A stretch of DNA of 64,000 bases, taken from the NCBI RefSeq assembly GCF_038396675.1, contig NC_088930.1, positions 39,929,501-39,993,500 on the forward strand, written 5' to 3'. The translations under genes and the position numbers were made by a program. Below the pieces are notes generated by a model that was given only the letters and a program-made list of their open reading frames with translations, ran no database searches and was not told the origin of the DNA. This document shows positions 59,995-64,000 of this stretch, in pieces; the first letter of the stretch is position 1, and the number at the start of each line of letters is the position of its first letter. Source of the DNA: Hydra vulgaris (lineage: Eukaryota > Cnidaria > Hydrozoa > Anthoathecata > Hydridae).

Positions 59995-60581
59995 AGCAAA
60001 AATTAAAAAAAAAAATTAAACACAAATAAGGGAATGAATGAGACAAGGAGAAATGCAGTCTTGAAAATTACAAAAATGAACGGATTTATGAAATTTGCAC
60101 AATTGTAGTTAAAACAATCTTTTATATTATGAAAACACCAATGTTATACTTTTTTTTTTTATTTAATATATTATACTGTTAATAATATTTAAGAAAGGGC
60201 AATATTTGTTAGGTAATATTGAAAATAAGGATACTTAGGTTGAGCGTTTTTATCTTATGCAACATAAAAGTTCCGACGCATTTTTTTTTTCAAAGGTTTT
60301 ATTTCTACGAACTGCATATCGCTTTTATGCAACAATAGGGTTTTTAAATACTTTAAAAAAAACCTTTTTTTTTATACAGTTATAAATTTTTTATAAGAGG
60401 AAAGGTTCTTTTTTTTTTGCAATTTCTGATTTTTACTTTATTGGCTATCGACTGGTAAGGTTAGATTGTTTTAACCTATAGTGCACAATAAACCGGTTTT
60501 TTTTATAAAACATTAACTCACCAGTATTCTTCGTTGCAGCGATATTACCTGATTTTTGAGGAAATCCTTTATAAAATTGCA

Positions 60582-60661
60582 AGATAACATATGTGATGTA
60601 ACCTTAAATAAATAAGTTAGCTTTGGTTACATCACATATGTTGTATGTGATGTAACCAAAG
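60582..60661. repeat. Hairpin with third half-copy, inverted copy
   Basis: Mirror of 35150-35229. The stretch 59995-61043 around it is otherwise unassigned. Confidence 0.85.
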
Positions 60662-61043
60662 TAAAATAAATCATCAAATATGTTAAAAAGAATAAGTCAC
60701 TTCTAATGCAATTATTTTGTTTTTATAATTGTTATGATTAGTTTTTTTTCTATTAAAGAAATATTTCAAATTATTAACACTTTATATTGCAACCAGAAAA
60801 CATCGCAAAAGTTAGGGATTTAGAGAAGATCGAGGTTGATTGCAATAGGGAGGAGGTTGCAACACTATGTTATAAAGGATGGCTTTTATTTATTATTCCC
60901 TAAAAAGTTTACATTATGAAACTATAATGATAAAAAGTCAGCTAAAAAAAAAGTTTATATTAAATATATATATTAAGAATAAATATTTTCCATGACAAAA
61001 TTTTCATTCGATTATTCAAACTCGTATTGTAGTAATTAAGTAT

Positions 61044-61856
61044 TCAAAACGCGGACTTTGAATTTCTAACCATCGAATTATTAAACCACAAAAATAGAAA
61101 AAGCGTTTTAATAACTGCTTTGTATAGACCGCCAAGCGCAAATAAGAAATCTTTTTTAAAACACTTAAAATGCTACTTAAAAAAAGTAAAACACAAACAA
61201 ATTTACATCACGGGAGACTATAACCTAAATCTTCTCAATGTTAAAACTGATAGCGATGTAAAAAGTTTTTTAAACACTCTATTTCAGTACAACATGCAAC
61301 ACTCAAACCGGAGTCACAAAAAGCGATATAAGCGACCACTTTCTAATCTTTTTCATTTCGGAATTTTTTAAAAAAGGAAAAAAAAGCAAAGTACTGAGGG
61401 AAGTAAAAAGGCAGATTAATGAATTTAACATTGAGGCGTTTAGAAAATATTTACTCAATGTAAACTGGAAAGAACTCAATTATTGCAAAGATGCTAATAT
61501 AGCTTAAGATTTTTTTTACAATGAGCTCATTAATGCTTGCAATAGAGCGTATCCGATGAAGGAAATAAAAATTAAGCTAAAAAGCCTGCAAAGTCCCTGG
61601 ATTACAAAAGGGCTTATTAAATCTTCAAGGAAAAAACTATATGAAAAGTTCTTAAAAAATAAAACTTATCAAAACGAAAAAAAGATTTTACAAAATTTAC
61701 AAAAAAGAAAATTTACAAAAACCTGTTTGAAAACCTGAAAAGAAAAGCTAAAAAAAATTATTTCTCAAAATCACTACAAAATAATATTGGTAATAACAAA
61801 AAACTTGGGATATAATAAAGGAAGTGATAGGAAAAAATAAACAAGATCATAGTAAT
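61044..61856 (+). mobile_element. LINE-A, 5' part, inverted copy
   Basis: Plus-strand endonuclease YRPPS at 61120 and linker piece 61556-61738, ending at the LINE-B target site (61849-61856). The LINE-A 3' part is absent from this arm. Confidence 0.8.
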
Positions 61857-62492
61857 CATGATCATCATTAGTAATGATAATCATCATTTAGTAATGACAA
61901 TCATGATAAGACTTTTAGATTACAAAGACAAAGTAGAAATTAAAAAAAATTTTTTTTAATTAAAGGGTGAAAGTATTTTCATTAATGAAGATTTTTGCTA
62001 CGAAACTAACGTAATAAGAATAGACTTGAGAGAAAGAATGAAAACTAAAAGGCAGCTGGGAAAATTTGCATATATATCGTACGATAAGCTAATTGTGCGC
62101 AATTGGGTATCAAAAAAACCGTGCCAAGAAAGCAAGAGTTAAGTTTTATTGTTTTATTTGCAATTTTGTGTTTATACAAATGTCCTTTTTATTTTCTATT
62201 ATTATTATTTTATCTAATTTTTTTTAAAAAACAAAAACAAATCAACAAAAAAATGGAGGAAAACCTAATAGTTAAATTTTGTGATGAAAATATCATTCTC
62301 AGGGACGAAAATGACTCTGGAAATTTTAATCAACAAATATTTGAAAGTCAATACTATACAGTTTTTGAATCTTTCCAAATCTTAAAAAAGGAAACTTTTT
62401 TTTCAATTTTAAATATTAATGTTCGAAGTTTAAATAAAATTTTGAAAACTTAAAGTTTTTGTTGGATGAATTAAAACATGACTTTAAAATTA
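61857..62492 (+). mobile_element. LINE-B 5' fragment, inverted copy, cut by the palindrome edge
   Basis: Contains the LINE-B 5' region and the N-terminal frame 62103-62453, then a few codons of the endonuclease (DELKHDFKI) before the match ends at 62492. RT and 3' end are missing. Confidence 0.85.
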
Positions 62493-64000
62493 CTATATCA
62501 CTCATTGTGTTGGTACGCTTTTGAATACCTAAAGAAAAATGCATTTTCAATACCTAAAGAAAAATGCATATTGTTATAAATAAATGTAATCTGCCTGCTA
62601 ATGTAGTGCATTTAACCCTCCTAGATTAAGCTTATGTAAGCTGCAAGTGACCCTGCTAGAATATGCTCAGTCTTAGACCTCAGTTTAAAACTCTGCCTTG
62701 ACATCATAATCAATTGAAAATCAACATGTATTCTGTTATCTATGATTATTTTCAACTTGTTTCTCTGCACAGTGGCCTTGTTTGTCAAGGTTAGTATTTC
62801 GGAGTTAGAGAGCTGAGAGAGGGTTAAAACCACAATTAAGTAGTCTCCTTGTCTGTAGTGGCCTTGTCGGACTTGGGGAGGTGAATTAAAATAAAATAAA
62901 AATTAAAGCAATTTAATAATTTTTTTTTACTTTAGTTAAAGTGATAACCAAGTGCTAGGTCAAGTTGTGTTCATATCATAAATAATCCTTAAAAAATAAG
63001 TTTAATGTTAAATTTTCAGAACACATTATTTATCGAGACATTAGCAAAAAACTATATAATTTTTGATGTCATTTTATTTTTCTCAAAAAGGAAGGAGGCT
63101 TTTTGATTTTTTTTTTTAAATACTGGTCTGTTTAATGACTTTTGTAGTTGATAAATGACATCAATACAAAAAAAATCTTTCAAATAGCTTAAACTCGAGT
63201 TACAAATGTTATGTTTGGGTTTTTCCTATTGCAATTAATTTTTATGAAGAAGAATACTTTTGTATATAACCTTTTATAAAACAAATAAAAATAACATGAT
63301 AAATAAATAAACGCTTTAAAAGTCTAACTTATATTTTTATTGGTATTATACTGGTATTTGTTAAAAACAAGTTCTGCTTATAAAATTTTAAAACCAAAAA
63401 TTTTTTTCTTCTTTATTGATTTTTTTGGATTTAGTAAGAAATAATGCATATTAATAAGAAATTTCAAGGTATACAAAAACAAAATATTTTAATGGAAATA
63501 AAAAGTAAAACAATGTTAGAAAAGCAGTATTCTTCGTTTAAGTACAATTTTTATTTTGTTCTAAGTTTCCAGTTGAACTGATGCGCAAAACAATTTTTTA
63601 AAAAAAGGGGAAAACCCAATCTAATTGTTTAGTTGTGTAAATCGTATAAAAAACTTTGCGGTAAGTAGATTTATTATTAAAACCAGATATTTTTATAACG
63701 AAAAAACTATGCAGATTCATGGAGTTAATAATAACCTCTAAACTGGAAGTATAATGGCATAAAAACAAATGTTTTTTGTTAATATTTCAATAAATCAATT
63801 GTTTTGTTTATTTTAATAAACTTAAAACTTATTTTCTGTTTATTTACAAAAAAAAACATAACTTGTTTCTGCACTTGGGAATCCCTTTAAAAAACAGTTA
63901 AAAATTTAAACTAAAATTTGATCCAATACTCGCTTTTTATTTAGGTTAAAAGTGTGATAATTTAAACACTGCATTGAGTATTTATGGCTGACATAAACAG
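62493..64000. other. Unique right flank, no gene recognised
   Basis: AT-rich DNA. A 21-bp duplication lies at 62524-62544 and 62549-62569. The minus-strand frame 62833-62621 is open but not convincingly similar to anything I know. Confidence 0.5.

Noticed and set aside
62621-62833. Minus-strand 70-codon frame, possibly the LINE RT C-terminal region
   Set aside because: Weak resemblance to a LGxxIDN...KAS pattern only; not enough to support a call.

Overview
The window looks like nuclear DNA of an animal, most likely a Hydra-like cnidarian. It is very AT-rich and packed with CR1/Jockey-type LINE remnants, long (AT)n tracts, a tRNA-derived SINE, a fold-back DNA transposon and a decayed Ty3/gypsy element. 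The few host-type genes are animal-type: a two-domain SUEL (rhamnose/galactose-binding) lectin with spliced exons, and a large single-exon Ebony-like adenylation-thiolation protein. Species identity is an inference; there is no rRNA or mitochondrial marker.

Layout. (1) 1-12743 is the first copy of a ~12.7 kb block: a LINE (LINE-A) interrupted by a second LINE (LINE-B), a third LINE fragment (LINE-C), a LINE-D scrap, and the orphan first exon of the lectin. (2) 12744-28165 is unique: (AT)n tracts, a 20-bp minisatellite made of heat-shock-element-like pentamers, a SINE, a degenerate plus-strand CR1-like LINE (LINE-E), the intact Ebony-like gene at 18971-21484, a fold-back transposon at 23052-24610, AT-rich DNA, and a broken transposase fragment. 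(3) 28166-40815 is the second, direct copy of the block. It continues past the first copy's break into the complete lectin gene (exons 39088-44364), whose first intron holds a broken PIF/ISL2EU-like transposase. (4) From 33319 to 62492 the sequence is a giant palindrome: arms 33319-45841 and 49970-62492, 12523 bp each, collinear without net indels, around a 4128-bp spacer 45842-49969. The lectin gene is therefore present twice, complete, identical in protein and convergent. The spacer holds gypsy pol remnants in opposite orientations, a LINE-F scrap and a minisatellite. (5) 62493-64000 is unique flank without recognisable genes.

How it fits together. Every palindrome and duplication edge I could place falls inside repetitive DNA: the LINE-A coding region, an (AT)n tract, LINE-B endonuclease, or gypsy pol at an AAGATCTT motif. 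This suggests repeated rearrangement of a lectin locus. Copies 2 and 3 are almost identical, including a ~102-bp (AT)n tract of the same length, so the inverted duplication is either very young or an assembly product. The most interesting genes are the Ebony-like NRPS-type enzyme, which has a splice acceptor 9 nt before its ATG (5' UTR intron or spliced-leader site), and the duplicated secreted lectin. All coordinates of the inverted copy obey x + x' = 95811.
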